Below, piece by piece: positions 47,776 through 56,090 of a stretch of 64,000 nt of DNA. The stretch is taken from assembly GCA_944390485.1 (NCBI GenBank), contig CALXPQ010000006.1, positions 18,716 to 82,715 on the forward strand, written 5' to 3'. The DNA is from Veillonellales bacterium (GTDB lineage Bacteria > Bacillota > Negativicutes > Veillonellales > Dialisteraceae). The notes under the pieces were generated by a model. The model was not told where the DNA came from, did no database searches, and was given only the letters and a program-made list of their open reading frames with translations. The stretch's first letter is position 1. Every line of letters begins with the position of its first letter. The position numbers and the translations under genes were made by a program.

Positions 47776-48462
47776 TCATGGTTTGAATTTGTAGCCCACG
47801 CCCCAGATATTGAGGATGTGCTTCGGATTGGCCGGGTCTTCTTCCACGGCCTCGCGGATGCGGTTGATGTGCACGGGGACGGTGGCGGTATTCCCGATGG
47901 GGTCCATGCCCCAGATGCGAGTGTAGAGCGCCTCCCGGCTGAAAACGTGGTCCGCATTGATCATGAGGAACTCCAGCAGCTGGAACTCCTTGTTCGGCAG
48001 GCGCTTCTCCTGCCCGCGGACCGTCACCACATGGCGGCCCGGGTCGAGCTCGATGTCCCCGTAGCGGATGGTGTCGTCCTTTTTCTGCTTCCCCTTCAGC
48101 CGCTCGTACTGGGCGAGCTGCGCTTTCACGCGCGCCACGAGCACGCCCGGCGAGAAGGGCTTCTCGATGTAGCCGTCCGCGCCGAAGCCGAGTCCGCGGA
48201 TCTTGTCGATGTCGTTCCGCCGGGCGGTGACCATGAGAATGGGGATATCCACCTCCCCGCGGATGCGGCGGCAGATCTCGAAGCCGTCGATGCCGGGGAG
48301 CATCACGTCCATCAGGATGAGGTCGAAATCGCCCGTGAGCGCCAGGCGCATCCCCTCCGTGCCGTCTTCCGCGATGGTCGTCCCGTAGCCGGAGAGCTCC
48401 AGATAGTCCCGCTCGATGCCGGCGATTTCCTTGTCGTCTTCTATGATGAGGATATGCTTCAT
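47776..48462 (-). CDS. OmpR/PhoB-family response regulator
   Basis: A 228-residue regulator. The receiver (1-118) has the acidic pair EDD near 8, phospho-acceptor Asp in LILMDVMLPG near 51, and Lys in YIEKPFSP near 101. The DNA-binding winged helix (about 135-228) has LPNKEFQLLEFL and the recognition end VPVHINRIREAVEEDP...VWGVGYKF-type. It lies 56 bases after its kinase. Its position beside arnT suggests control of lipid A modification, as PmrA does in enterics. Confidence 0.92.
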   Translation of the reverse strand: MKHILIIEDDKEIAGIERDYLELSGYGTTIAEDGTEGMRLALTGDFDLILMDVMLPGIDGFEICRRIRGEVDIPILMVTARRNDIDKIRGLGFGADGYIEKPFSPGVLVARVKAQLAQYERLKGKQKKDDTIRYGDIELDPGRHVVTVRGQEKRLPNKEFQLLEFLMINADHVFSREALYTRIWGMDPIGNTATVPVHINRIREAVEEDPANPKHILNIWGVGYKFKP

Positions 48463-48518
48463 GCCTTTCCTTACGCCTCTCCTTTCCGCCCGTCCGCCCC
48501 ATGGCCGCCGGGCCCTTT

Positions 48519-50015
48519 TTATGAAACGGTCCCTTCGGACCCCGATCCCGTTTCTTCTTCCGGCCAGGTGAGCCGGATCACGAGGCCGCGCGGGCGGCCG
48601 TTCTCCGCTGCTGCCGTGCCGTGCATGAGCGCCATGGCCCGCGCCACGATGGCGAGGCCGAGGCCGCTGCCGTTCCCCGTGCGGGTGCGCGCCCGGTCCG
48701 TGCGGAAGAACGCGTCGAACAGATGGGGCAGCGCCTCCTCCGCGACGCCCGGTCCGTCGTCGGCCGCGGTGAGCGTCACCGCGCCGTCCGCCCGCGCGAG
48801 GGTGAAGGTCAGGCATCCTTCCGGCCGGTCCTTGTATTTCGCGCTGTTCGTGATGAGATTCATCAGGATGCGCTCCAGGAGCATGCGGTTCCCCCGGATG
48901 AGACAGGGCCCCCCGGTATGGAACGCGAGACGCAGCCCTTTCCGCTGGAAAGCGTCCCGGTTCTCTTCCACGACGGCTTCCGCCAGGTCGGAGAGGTCCA
49001 CCGCCTCCAGCGGCACCGCCCGTCCTCCCACGTCGATCTTCGACAGCAGGAAGAGCTGCTCCACCATCCCGTCCAGCTCGTCCGTCTTCCGGCGGATCAC
49101 GTCGAGATAGCGGGCGCGCTTCTCCTCCGTATTCGCCACGCCGTCCAGCAGCCCTTCTACATAGGCCCGGATGGCCGTGAGCGGCGTGCGGATGTCGTGG
49201 GACATGCTGGCGATGAGCTCCTTCCGGCTCTCTTCGTCCTCCGCCCGCTGCCGGAGCGTCGTGCCGAGCGTTTCCGTCATCGTATTGAACGCGCGGAAGA
49301 CCGGCGTGAACTCATCGGTTTCCTCGTGGCGGAGACGCACGGACAGGTCCCCCTGCACCACCTTCTCCGCGCCCTGTTTCAGCGCGGCGAGCGGCGGCAG
49401 GATGCGCCGGATCATGAAGTCCGCGAGGAACCAGCTCGTCGCACCGATGAAAGCGAGAAGCGCCAGCCCGAGGAAGAGGAGCGTCCCGCGGCTCACGTGC
49501 TCCAGCCGGTCGTCCGTGCCGTGCGGCGCCTGATGGCTGATGAAATACAGATAATACGCCGTGTCCCCCACGGTGCGCTTCCGGATGGTCAGGTATTCGT
49601 TGTCCCGGATGGACACGTACGCCCCCTTGTCGGGGTGCTCCATCTCGTGCAGGGACGACGGCGGCGGCATCTGCGGAAAGAGCGCCGTGAGCTCGCCGTT
49701 CCCGTACTGGTAGAGCAGCTCGTCTCCCCGCCGGAGCATGACGTAATTCTGCTCCGGGTCCAGCACCTGGATGAGCCAGCCGTAGCCGGACGTGTCGTCC
49801 ACCTCCGCCTCGTCCCGCTTCCCGTGGAAGACCGCGTGGTACAGGATCTCCGCCGCCCGGTTGTACTGGTCGCTGCTCTCGATGTACACGTGGTTCCCGC
49901 TCTGGATGAACGTGAAGAGACCTGCCGCCACGGTGACGAGCGTGATCAGGATCATCAGGATCGGCGCGGCGAACATGACGAGATGGGAGATCAGCAGTCT
50001 GTGCCGGATGGTCAT
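48519..50015 (-). CDS. Sensor histidine kinase
   Basis: A 498-residue membrane kinase. It has an N-terminal helix (about 10-35), an extracytoplasmic domain (about 40-165), a second helix (about 170-195), HAMP (about 196-250), dimerisation/phospho-acceptor SMSHDIRTPLTAIRAY near 270, and the ATPase with N-box NLITNSAKY, G1 ADDGPGV and G2 GSGLGLAI. First gene of the kinase-regulator pair, divergent from arnT. Confidence 0.93.
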   Translation of the reverse strand: MTIRHRLLISHLVMFAAPILMILITLVTVAAGLFTFIQSGNHVYIESSDQYNRAAEILYHAVFHGKRDEAEVDDTSGYGWLIQVLDPEQNYVMLRRGDELLYQYGNGELTALFPQMPPPSSLHEMEHPDKGAYVSIRDNEYLTIRKRTVGDTAYYLYFISHQAPHGTDDRLEHVSRGTLLFLGLALLAFIGATSWFLADFMIRRILPPLAALKQGAEKVVQGDLSVRLRHEETDEFTPVFRAFNTMTETLGTTLRQRAEDEESRKELIASMSHDIRTPLTAIRAYVEGLLDGVANTEEKRARYLDVIRRKTDELDGMVEQLFLLSKIDVGGRAVPLEAVDLSDLAEAVVEENRDAFQRKGLRLAFHTGGPCLIRGNRMLLERILMNLITNSAKYKDRPEGCLTFTLARADGAVTLTAADDGPGVAEEALPHLFDAFFRTDRARTRTGNGSGLGLAIVARAMALMHGTAAAENGRPRGLVIRLTWPEEETGSGSEGTVS

Positions 50016-50047
50016 GCGCCCCGCCGTCCTTTCTTCATAGAATGATT

Positions 50048-50092
50048 CGCCAGTTATAGTGTAGCGCGTCCGCCGCCGGGCCTCAACTGGCG
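50048..50092 (-). promoter_or_regulatory. Kinase promoter bracketed by an inverted repeat
   Basis: TTGAGG, 17 bases, TACACT on the reverse strand (50058-50086). A perfect 8-base inverted repeat, CGCCAGTT (50048-50055) and AACTGGCG (50085-50092), encloses it and could be an operator or cruciform. Confidence 0.55.
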
Positions 50093-50102
50093 GGACGCAT
50101 TG

Positions 50103-50119
50103 TTTAAGTTTTGTTCAAT
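50103..50119. promoter_or_regulatory. Candidate response-regulator binding site
   Basis: TTTAAG and TTCAAT are separated by 5 bases, so they repeat every 11 bases on one face of the helix, the layout of OmpR-family tandem sites. It lies between the kinase and arnT promoters. Confidence 0.4.
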
Positions 50120-50224
50120 CATTCCTCCACGAAACGACAGGATTTGCTGAAACATCCTACAAGCCTCTCTGCTATCCTGCATCTGTCCGGGGCGGTCCGC
50201 CCCTTGTTTCCCAGGAGGTCTCGC

Positions 50225-51673
50225 ATGATACAGACGATCCGCAGGCATCCCTATGCCTTCCTGCTTCTTTTCTCGGCCTATCTCTACCTCATCGGCAATC
50301 CGCTCCTCTCCGTAACGGACACCGCCGAGGCGAATTACGCGCTCACCGCGAAGGAGATGGTCCTCTCCGGCGACTGGATGTCCCCGCAGATCTACGGCCG
50401 CTACTGGTACGACAAACCCGTCTTCTATTACTGGGAGCTGGCCGCGTCCTTCGCCGTCTTCGGCTTCAACGAATGGGCGGCGCGCCTCCCCTCCGCGGTG
50501 CTGGGCTGCGGGAACGTGCTCTTCACGTTCTGGTTCGCCCGCCGCGTGTACGGCGAGCGCACGGCGTGGAGCGCGGCGGTCATCCTCGGGACGGCCCTCG
50601 AGTTCTGGCTCCTCTCGAAAGCGGTCATCACCGACGCGTCGCTCTTCTTCTTCATGTCCGCTTCGGTGGCCTTCTTCTATCTCGGGTACACGGAGGACCG
50701 GCGGTACTACTGGCTGTGCTGGTTCGCCGCGGCGCTGGCCGTCCTCACGAAGGGCCCCATCGGCGTCCTCCTGCCGGGCTTCTCGTGCCTTCTCTTCCTC
50801 CTGTGGAAGCGGGACCTCGGAGAAATGCGGCACGTGCATTTTTTCTCCGGGCTCCTCCTCTTCCTCCTCATCGGCGGGAGCTGGTACTACGGCATGTACC
50901 GCCTCCATGGGAGCGACTTCCTCGTGAATTTCTTCGGCGTGCACAATTTCCTCCGCGCCACCGTCCCCGAGCACGAGCGGCAGAACGTGTGGTATTTCTA
51001 CCTCATGATGTTCTTCGCGGGCTTCGCGCCGTGGAGCTTCGCCTTCCCGGTCTCGCTGTACCGGCGGTGGAAACACCGCCATGCGCTCCCGCCGCTCGCC
51101 GACGCGGACCGCTTCTTCCTTGTGTGGGCTTTCTCAGTGCTCCTCATCTTCCAGATCATCGCCACGAAGTACACCACCTATACCTTCCCGTCGCTCTTCG
51201 CCTTCGCCCTCCTCGCGGCGCGGCTGTGGCGGGGCCGCCTCACCGTCGTCCTGCGCGCCGGCGCGGCCATGACCGCGGTCTACACGGCGCTCGCCCTCGT
51301 GGCGGCTCCGCTGGCAACGCTCCATTTCTCCGGCGCGTCCGTGGGGACTGATCTGGCGCAGATGGACACGGGCGGCGCGCCCGTCCTCTTCTACGACGGA
51401 TACCGCACGTCGGCCGTCTTCTACAGCGGCCTGCCCATCTACCGCCTCACCACGGAAAAAGAAAAAAAGGAGCTGCAGCCCGACGGCATCAGCTGGAACG
51501 CCAAGAACGTGATGCCTTTCTTCACGGAGGAAGAGCTCCGCGCCGAGCCCGGACCGTACCTCATCGTTCTGGAGGAGAAGGCCAAGGACCGCTTCCTCCG
51601 CACCCACGAAGGGACCGCCCGCCGCATCATCGACGCGGGGGACTACCTCATCATCGACTGGGAGCAGGCATAA
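50225..51673 (+). CDS. ArnT-like lipid-linked sugar transferase (GT83/PMT fold)
   Basis: A 482-residue membrane glycosyltransferase. The ATG at 50225 has AGGAGG before it. The first loop carries the catalytic DTAEANYAL acidic motif near 35, then helices typical of the PMT_2 family (GRYWYDKPVFYYW near 60, LTKGPIGVLLPG near 180). It has about 11 helices and a C-terminal periplasmic region. In Gram-negatives such enzymes add an amino sugar to lipid A and reduce polymyxin binding. Divergent from a two-component system, suggesting induced envelope modification; the sugar is unknown. Confidence 0.87.
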   Translation: MIQTIRRHPYAFLLLFSAYLYLIGNPLLSVTDTAEANYALTAKEMVLSGDWMSPQIYGRYWYDKPVFYYWELAASFAVFGFNEWAARLPSAVLGCGNVLFTFWFARRVYGERTAWSAAVILGTALEFWLLSKAVITDASLFFFMSASVAFFYLGYTEDRRYYWLCWFAAALAVLTKGPIGVLLPGFSCLLFLLWKRDLGEMRHVHFFSGLLLFLLIGGSWYYGMYRLHGSDFLVNFFGVHNFLRATVPEHERQNVWYFYLMMFFAGFAPWSFAFPVSLYRRWKHRHALPPLADADRFFLVWAFSVLLIFQIIATKYTTYTFPSLFAFALLAARLWRGRLTVVLRAGAAMTAVYTALALVAAPLATLHFSGASVGTDLAQMDTGGAPVLFYDGYRTSAVFYSGLPIYRLTTEKEKKELQPDGISWNAKNVMPFFTEEELRAEPGPYLIVLEEKAKDRFLRTHEGTARRIIDAGDYLIIDWEQA

Positions 51674-51703
51674 AAAAAGAGACCCTTCGTGGGTCTTTTT
51701 TTT
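51672..51703 (+). terminator. Terminator of arnT-like gene
   Basis: Stem AGACCC-TTCGT-GGGTCT then eight T; followed by GCGCGC. Confidence 0.86.
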
Positions 51704-51726
51704 GCGCGCGGCCGCCGTCCGGCACG

Positions 51727-51753
51727 CAAAAACGGCCTTCTTCCGAAGGCCGT
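51727..51753 (-). terminator. Terminator of the tRNA cluster
   Basis: Stem ACGGCCTTC-GGAA-GAAGGCCGT then TTTTT on the reverse strand, followed by GCGTGC (exact trailing motif). Confidence 0.88.
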
Positions 51754-51762
51754 CTGTGGTCA

Positions 51763-51851
51763 TGGTGCCGAGGACCGGAATCGAACCGGTACGAAGCTCA
51801 CGCTCCGAGGGATTTTAAGTCCCTTGCGTCTGCCAGTTCCGCCACCCCGGC
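51763..51851 (-). tRNA. tRNA-Leu (UAA)
   Basis: 89 nt with long variable arm. Acceptor GCCGGGG pairs with CCTCGGC, the anticodon loop contains TAA within ACTTAAAAT, and the T-loop GGTTCGATTCC and encoded CCA are present. Confidence 0.95.
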
Positions 51852-51860
51852 AGGATGGTA

Positions 51861-51882
51861 TAAAACCCCCGTTGCCGGGGGC
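51861..51882 (-). terminator. Terminator-like hairpin between tRNA-Cys and tRNA-Leu
   Basis: Stem CCCCCG-GCAA-CGGGGG followed on the reverse strand by TTTTATA. It lies inside the cluster, 10 bases before tRNA-Leu. Confidence 0.6.
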
Positions 51883-51893
51883 TGGTGTTTCGA

Positions 51894-51967
51894 TGGAGGC
51901 GGCACCCAGAATCGAACTGGGGATAAAGGTTTTGCAGACCTCTGCCTTACCGCTTGGCTATGCCGCC
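51894..51967 (-). tRNA. tRNA-Cys (GCA)
   Basis: 74 nt. Acceptor GGCGGCA pairs with TGCCGCC, anticodon loop TCTGCAAAA (GCA), T-loop AGTTCGATTCT, CCA encoded. Confidence 0.95.
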
Positions 51968-51971
51968 ATTG

Positions 51972-52046
51972 TGGAGCGGAAAACGGGACTCGAACCCGCG
52001 ACCCCCACCTTGGCAAGGTGGTGCTCTACCACTGAGCTACTTCCGC
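51972..52046 (-). tRNA. tRNA-Gly (GCC)
   Basis: 75 nt. Acceptor GCGGAAG pairs with TTTCCGC, anticodon loop TTGCCAA (GCC), T-loop GGTTCGAGTCC, CCA encoded. Only 4 bases separate it from tRNA-Cys. Confidence 0.95.
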
Positions 52047-52049
52047 ATA

Positions 52050-52126
52050 TGGCGACCCGGATCAGATTTGAACTGACGATCTCCGCCGTGACAGGGCGGC
52101 ATGTTAGACCACTACACCACCGGGCC
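52050..52126 (-). tRNA. tRNA-Asp (GUC)
   Basis: 77 nt. Acceptor GGCCCGG pairs with CCGGGTC, anticodon loop CTGTCAC (GUC), T-loop AGTTCAAATCT, CCA encoded. First tRNA of the cluster, 3 bases before tRNA-Gly. Confidence 0.95.
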
Positions 52127-52141
52127 GCAAGATACTTTAAC

Positions 52142-52170
52142 AGTATACCCATGAGAAACCGTTTTGTCAA
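52142..52170 (-). promoter_or_regulatory. Strong promoter of the tRNA cluster
   Basis: Consensus TTGACA, 17 bases, TATACT on the reverse strand, about 15 bases before tRNA-Asp. Confidence 0.88.
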
Positions 52171-52275
52171 GCGCTTTCCCTCTGCGGAGAGAAATTTCCG
52201 TCCGATCTCTGTTCCGAATCCTTCCCTCACGGTATGTAAGTATATCACAGGGCGCGCCGTTTGAAAAGGACGCCC

Positions 52276-52309
52276 ACGGAAAAACGGCCCTCCGGAGAGA
52301 GCCGTCCCG
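52276..52309 (-). terminator. Terminator of the superoxide reductase gene
   Basis: Imperfect stem ACGGC/GCCGT with inner CTCTCC/GGAG, then TTTTTCC on the reverse strand. Confidence 0.75.
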
Positions 52310-52324
52310 ACAGCCGCCGCGCGA

Positions 52325-52696
52325 TCAGAATTCCGCCGCCCACAGGCCGTGGAGATTGCAGTACGCCAGCGCCGTGCCGTGTTCCGCATCGGCGAAGACG
52401 GTTTCCGGCGCTTCGCCCGGCGCGAGGTAATGGATCTGCACGGTCTCGCCCACGATGAGAGCGATCCATTCGATGTAATGTTCCGGCAGCATCGGATGGG
52501 CCGTGGAGCCGACCTTGACTTTCAGCTGTCCGCCCTCACGGGAGACCACGGGCACATGCTTTTCCTGCGCCGCGTCGGTGGTGTTCGGCGTGAGGAGCGT
52601 CATCGGCTTGCCGCAGCACTGGAGCGTGCCGGCCTTCTTGTTCAGCAGTGCGGCCACATTGCCGCACACCGCGCATCTGTAGATTTCAAAATTCAT
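52325..52696 (-). CDS. Desulfoferrodoxin-type superoxide reductase
   Basis: A 123-residue protein reducing superoxide to peroxide in anaerobes. The N-terminal desulforedoxin-like Fe site has CAVCGN near 8-11 and the CC pair near 27-28. The SOR centre has His in KHVP near 46, TAHPM near 67 and EHYIEW near 73, then CNLHGLW near the end supplying Cys and His. Start at 52696 with GGAGG 6 bases upstream. Single gene. Confidence 0.94.
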   Translation of the reverse strand: MNFEIYRCAVCGNVAALLNKKAGTLQCCGKPMTLLTPNTTDAAQEKHVPVVSREGGQLKVKVGSTAHPMLPEHYIEWIALIVGETVQIHYLAPGEAPETVFADAEHGTALAYCNLHGLWAAEF

Positions 52697-52822
52697 GGGA
52701 TTCCTCCATTCTCCGGCTTCGCCGGACTTCTTACGGATCTCTGATGGTTTCAGCATAGCATATAAAACGAAATCTTTCAATGTATTAAATCCAAATTTTT
52801 CAAAATAGAAAGGACACAGGCA

Positions 52823-52861
52823 CGCAAAAATCCCGCGGCGCGGAGCTGCGGGATTTTTTGC
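52823..52861 (-). terminator. Terminator of the glutamine synthetase gene
   Basis: Stem ATCCCGC/GCGGGAT with inner CGCG pairing; T-runs on both strands; followed on the reverse strand by GCGTGC (exact trailing motif). Confidence 0.86.
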
Positions 52862-52871
52862 AGGACGGCAC

Positions 52872-54770
52872 TCAGTCGTCCAGGATGTTCAGTTCATACA
52901 CGCGGTATTCCTTGCCCAGTTCTTCCGTCTTCTTCATCATTTCGAGCTGGAGATCGGAAGCGGTGTCATAGTCGTCCGCGTCGAGCGCTTTTTTCAGCTT
53001 CGTGCAGATGCATTCGCCGTCGAGCGTATCCTTGGCGATCTCGATGCGCTTCGCCTTGATGGCTTTCCAGCGCTTCTCATCGAGCTTGTCTTCTTCATCC
53101 AGTTCGCGGAAGCTCTTCACGAGGGCTTCGGTGCCGGGGATGATGCGGTCCATCAGTTCGTTCTTCCAGCGATAGAGGATGGACGCCACGAAGGAGTCGA
53201 CGATGGTCGAGTTGACGGAGCCGCCTGCGGTGAGGACCGCCACTTTGTCCGGATTGGCGCGCATGGTCTTGACGTTCTCCCAGACGGTAGCCGGCGGTTT
53301 GCCGAAGAGGGCGTTGCGTTCTTCTTCCGTGAAGTCTTCGAAGACGTTGTCTTCGCAGCGATAGGCACGGTCTTTTTCGAGGTAGTCTGCTTCTTCGCCG
53401 GGCTTCTTGGACAGTTCAGCCAGCAGCTCTTCCGGGGTCTTGCCGGAGGTGACCGCATAGCGGATGCCGTCCAGAGCGGTCATGTACAGCATGGACACGG
53501 CGAGGAACGTATTCGTGAAGGGGTTCGGCGCGCGCAGCTCGAAGCGGGTCGCTTTCGGGTTGTCGATATCGCGCACGAGGCCGATGAGGATGGTGCGGTT
53601 GCGGGACGGCACTTCCGGCGTATGGCCGAGAGAGGTCACGATGCACACCGGCGCTTCAAAGCCCGGTTTCAGACGGTTGAAAGCGTCCGTGGTGGAGGAA
53701 ATGAAGGGGTTCGTCGCTTCGTAGTTCTTCAGGATGCCCATGATGAAGCCGTAGCCGATGGTGGAGAGGAAGTCCGCCTTCATGTCTTCCGGCGCGAGCA
53801 GGTTCACGGTCTTGCCGTTCTTCAGGCGGGCCGCGATGCCGATGTGGGTGTGTTCGCCGCTGCCGGCCACGCCGATGATCGGCTTTGCCTTGAAGGACAC
53901 GTCCAGGCCGTTTTCACGGAAGACTTCGCGGATGATGATGCGCGCTTCCAGTTCGTTGTCGCACGCCTGGAGCGGATTCAGGCTGAATTTCCAGTCGCAT
54001 TCGAGCTGTTCCACCACGTCGATGATGTTGCCTGCGTCGTCGATCTTCGGTTTGATGCCGCCGACTTCTTTATGGCCCATCTCGACTTTCAGGCCGCGGG
54101 CGTCCAGCTCTTCGATGGCCTGTTCCATGGCGGTGCGCACATTGCCGCGCATTCTCTGCCAGTACTGTTCCTGCAGGCGCTGGGAGATGGAGAGGTGTTC
54201 CACCGTTTCCTTTTCGCTCGGGGTCTTGACCCAGAATTCCAGTTCCGTGCCGGTGGTGAAGACGATGTCCTGGATGTCGTCCGCCGGGAGATTTTCCATA
54301 CCGGCCACCGGTTTCTCCGCGAGGAGCTTCTTCAGTTCGGAAGCCACGTAGTCGCAGGACTGCTTCAGGATGGAGCGGGAGTCGATGAATTTGCCGTTGT
54401 GGAGCAGGAAGCACGGGATGCGGAGCGTGCCGACCGGCAGGCCCGTCTCGTCGTCGATATTGTCATTGTTATAATCTACATACCAGTTCACGCTGCTGTC
54501 TGCGACCATATCCACGCGGGCGTCGTTCAGCGTCGCGATATTCATCAGCACGACGGAAGAGCCGTCGGTCTGCACAGCGGTGCCTGCGAAGAAATCATCG
54601 TAGTTTTCCTTGAAAATGCGCATGGGGATCTTTTCATCCGTGTCATTGCCTGCCAGATCGATGCCGACGAGCGACACGAAGCGGATCTCCGGATGCTGAG
54701 CGAGCAGGGAGAGGATGCCTTCCTTTCCATACTGACCCGCGGGGATGTAATACAGCAGTTCGTTCAACAT
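52872..54770 (-). CDS. Glutamine synthetase, long clostridial/Negativicutes form
   Basis: A 632-residue ATP-dependent enzyme joining ammonia to glutamate. The start at 54770 (MLNELLYYIP) has CAGGAGG before it. VSLVGIDLAGNDTDEKIP near 42 and the catalytic core with TGTELEFW near 185, GVAGSGEHTHIG near 318, NRTILIG and RFELRAPNPFTNTFLA are conserved. At about 630 residues it is longer than GSI (450) and shorter than Bacteroides GSIII (700), matching a long form known in Clostridia. A terminator in its leader suggests attenuation. Confidence 0.9.
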   Translation of the reverse strand: MLNELLYYIPAGQYGKEGILSLLAQHPEIRFVSLVGIDLAGNDTDEKIPMRIFKENYDDFFAGTAVQTDGSSVVLMNIATLNDARVDMVADSSVNWYVDYNNDNIDDETGLPVGTLRIPCFLLHNGKFIDSRSILKQSCDYVASELKKLLAEKPVAGMENLPADDIQDIVFTTGTELEFWVKTPSEKETVEHLSISQRLQEQYWQRMRGNVRTAMEQAIEELDARGLKVEMGHKEVGGIKPKIDDAGNIIDVVEQLECDWKFSLNPLQACDNELEARIIIREVFRENGLDVSFKAKPIIGVAGSGEHTHIGIAARLKNGKTVNLLAPEDMKADFLSTIGYGFIMGILKNYEATNPFISSTTDAFNRLKPGFEAPVCIVTSLGHTPEVPSRNRTILIGLVRDIDNPKATRFELRAPNPFTNTFLAVSMLYMTALDGIRYAVTSGKTPEELLAELSKKPGEEADYLEKDRAYRCEDNVFEDFTEEERNALFGKPPATVWENVKTMRANPDKVAVLTAGGSVNSTIVDSFVASILYRWKNELMDRIIPGTEALVKSFRELDEEDKLDEKRWKAIKAKRIEIAKDTLDGECICTKLKKALDADDYDTASDLQLEMMKKTEELGKEYRVYELNILDD

Positions 54771-54810
54771 TTCAAACCCTCCTGTTGAAAATAGTGATAT
54801 GCGCTGATTC

Positions 54811-54850
54811 AAAAAAATAAAATGACCCACCCCTGATGGAATGGGTCATC
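54811..54850 (-). promoter_or_regulatory. Terminator in the glutamine synthetase leader (attenuator candidate)
   Basis: In the transcript GATGACCCA pairs with TGGGTCAT, extended inward by CATTCC/GGGGTG, then TTTTATTTTTTT. It sits between the promoter and the ribosome site, 40 bases before the start codon. Confidence 0.65.
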
Positions 54851-54877
54851 TTTGACGCAGTATCAGCTTATGTAACA

Positions 54878-54906
54878 AGGATATCGCACGGTCCCTGTTT
54901 TGTCAA
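54878..54906 (-). promoter_or_regulatory. Promoter of the glutamine synthetase gene
   Basis: TTGACA, 17 bases, TATCCT on the reverse strand. Leader about 100 nt. Confidence 0.78.
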
Positions 54907-54920
54907 GCGCCTGTCCGGGT

Positions 54921-55370
54921 TCAGCCGAGCGTCTCCCGCACGATGCGGTTGATCACCTTGCCGTCGGCCTTGCCTTTCAGCTTGGCCATCACGGCCTTCA
55001 TGGCGGAGCCGAGATTTCTCTCTCCCGGGTCCAGTGCGTCCACAGTCTCCTGCACCACTTTCCGGATCTCGTCTTCCGAAAGTTCTGCCGGTAAGTACTT
55101 CTGCAGCACGGCCATTTCCGCCTTCGTCTCGTCGATCAGATCCTGGCGCCCGCTCGATTCGATCTCCGCCAGCGTCTCCCGGCGCTGCTTCATCTCTTTC
55201 TGCAGGATCGCAACCACCTGATCATCGCCGAAGTCCGCATGACCGGCGTCGATTTCAGCCTGACGGATGTGAGCGCGCGCCATGCGGATGACCGCCAGCG
55301 CCGTCTTCCCTTCCGCCTTTGCCTTCATGGCCTCTTTCATGTCGGCCAGAAGCTGTTCCTTTAACGTCAA
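54921..55370 (-). CDS. yqeY: YqeY (GatB/YqeY-domain) protein
   Basis: A 149-residue helical protein similar to the tail domain of GatB. MTLKEQLLADMKEAMKAKAEGKTALAVIR-type start (in parts: LLADMKEAMKAK, LAVIRMARA) and the C-terminal GSAMKAVMAKLKGKADGK segment are diagnostic. It is thought to contact tRNA or an amidotransferase. Lies 25 bases after rpsU, the usual arrangement in Firmicutes. Confidence 0.92.
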   Translation of the reverse strand: MTLKEQLLADMKEAMKAKAEGKTALAVIRMARAHIRQAEIDAGHADFGDDQVVAILQKEMKQRRETLAEIESSGRQDLIDETKAEMAVLQKYLPAELSEDEIRKVVQETVDALDPGERNLGSAMKAVMAKLKGKADGKVINRIVRETLG

Positions 55371-55395
55371 TTCATCTCACCTTGATTTGATCAGA

Positions 55396-55572
55396 TCACT
55401 TAAATTTGCGTTTTCTGGCAGCTTCGGATTTCAGCTTACGTCTTACGCTGGGCTTTTCGTAATGTTCGCGTTTTCTTACTTCAGAAAGAACCCCGGCTTT
55501 TTGGCAGGAACGTTTAAATCTGCGAAGAGCGCTATCAAGAGATTCGCCCTTTTTGACTTTGATCTCAGACAT
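55396..55572 (-). CDS. rpsU: 30S ribosomal protein S21
   Basis: A 58-residue basic protein. [21 protein letters not shown] and YEKPSVRRK are typical. Start at 55572 follows GGAGGGATAAAG. It heads rpsU-yqeY under a consensus promoter. Confidence 0.97.
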   Translation of the reverse strand: MSEIKVKKGESLDSALRRFKRSCQKAGVLSEVRKREHYEKPSVRRKLKSEAARKRKFK

Positions 55573-55622
55573 CTTTATCCCTCCCTCCAAGTATACTCTG
55601 GGGTGCTGTTGCACACTATTAA

Positions 55623-55651
55623 ATTATAGAGTATCGCCGATGCTCTGTCAA
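55623..55651 (-). promoter_or_regulatory. Consensus promoter of rpsU-yqeY
   Basis: TTGACA, 17 bases, TATAAT on the reverse strand: a perfect match to the sigma-70 consensus. Confidence 0.93.
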
Positions 55652-55689
55652 TCGGCAGAGCCGCCGCGGGCGAAATATTTTTCCGAAAG

Positions 55690-55714
55690 GAAAACGGACG
55701 CCTTCCGGCGCCCG
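55690..55714 (-). terminator. Terminator of mtaB-hinT
   Basis: Stem GGGCGCC-GGAA-GGCGTCC then GTTTTCC on the reverse strand. Confidence 0.72.
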
Positions 55715-55730
55715 CCCGCTGGGATCTCCC

Positions 55731-56090
55731 TTACTTGTCTTCCGGGAAAGGCGGCCATCCCATCTCCCGGCCGCCGAGGATGTGCGCGTGGAAATGGAAG
55801 ACGGACTGCCCCGCCTTCTCGCCCGTATTGATGACCACGCGGAAGCCGGACTCTTCGAGCCCTTCCTGCCGGGCGATCTTCTGGACCACCTGGAAGAAAT
55901 CGGCGAAGTCCTTCGCGCTTTCGTCATCCAGCGCGAGGATGTTCGCCACGTGCTTCTTCGGGACGAGGAGCACATGCGTCGGCGCGCACGGCTCGATGTC
56001 GCGGAAAGCGAACCAGTGGTCGTCCTCGTACACTTTGTTTCCCGGAATCTCTCCGGCGATGATCTTGCAGAAAATGCAGTCGTCCATCAT
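55731..56090 (-). CDS. HIT family nucleotide hydrolase
   Basis: A 119-residue HinT-like purine nucleoside phosphoramidase. DCIFCKIIAGEIP at the start and the histidine triad HFHAHIL near 98 are complete. The mtaB stop and two tandem ATG codons overlap (ATGATG); AGGAGG is 4 bases before the first and 7 before the second, so 56087 is an equally good start. Confidence 0.94.
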   Translation of the reverse strand: MMDDCIFCKIIAGEIPGNKVYEDDHWFAFRDIEPCAPTHVLLVPKKHVANILALDDESAKDFADFFQVVQKIARQEGLEESGFRVVINTGEKAGQSVFHFHAHILGGREMGWPPFPEDK

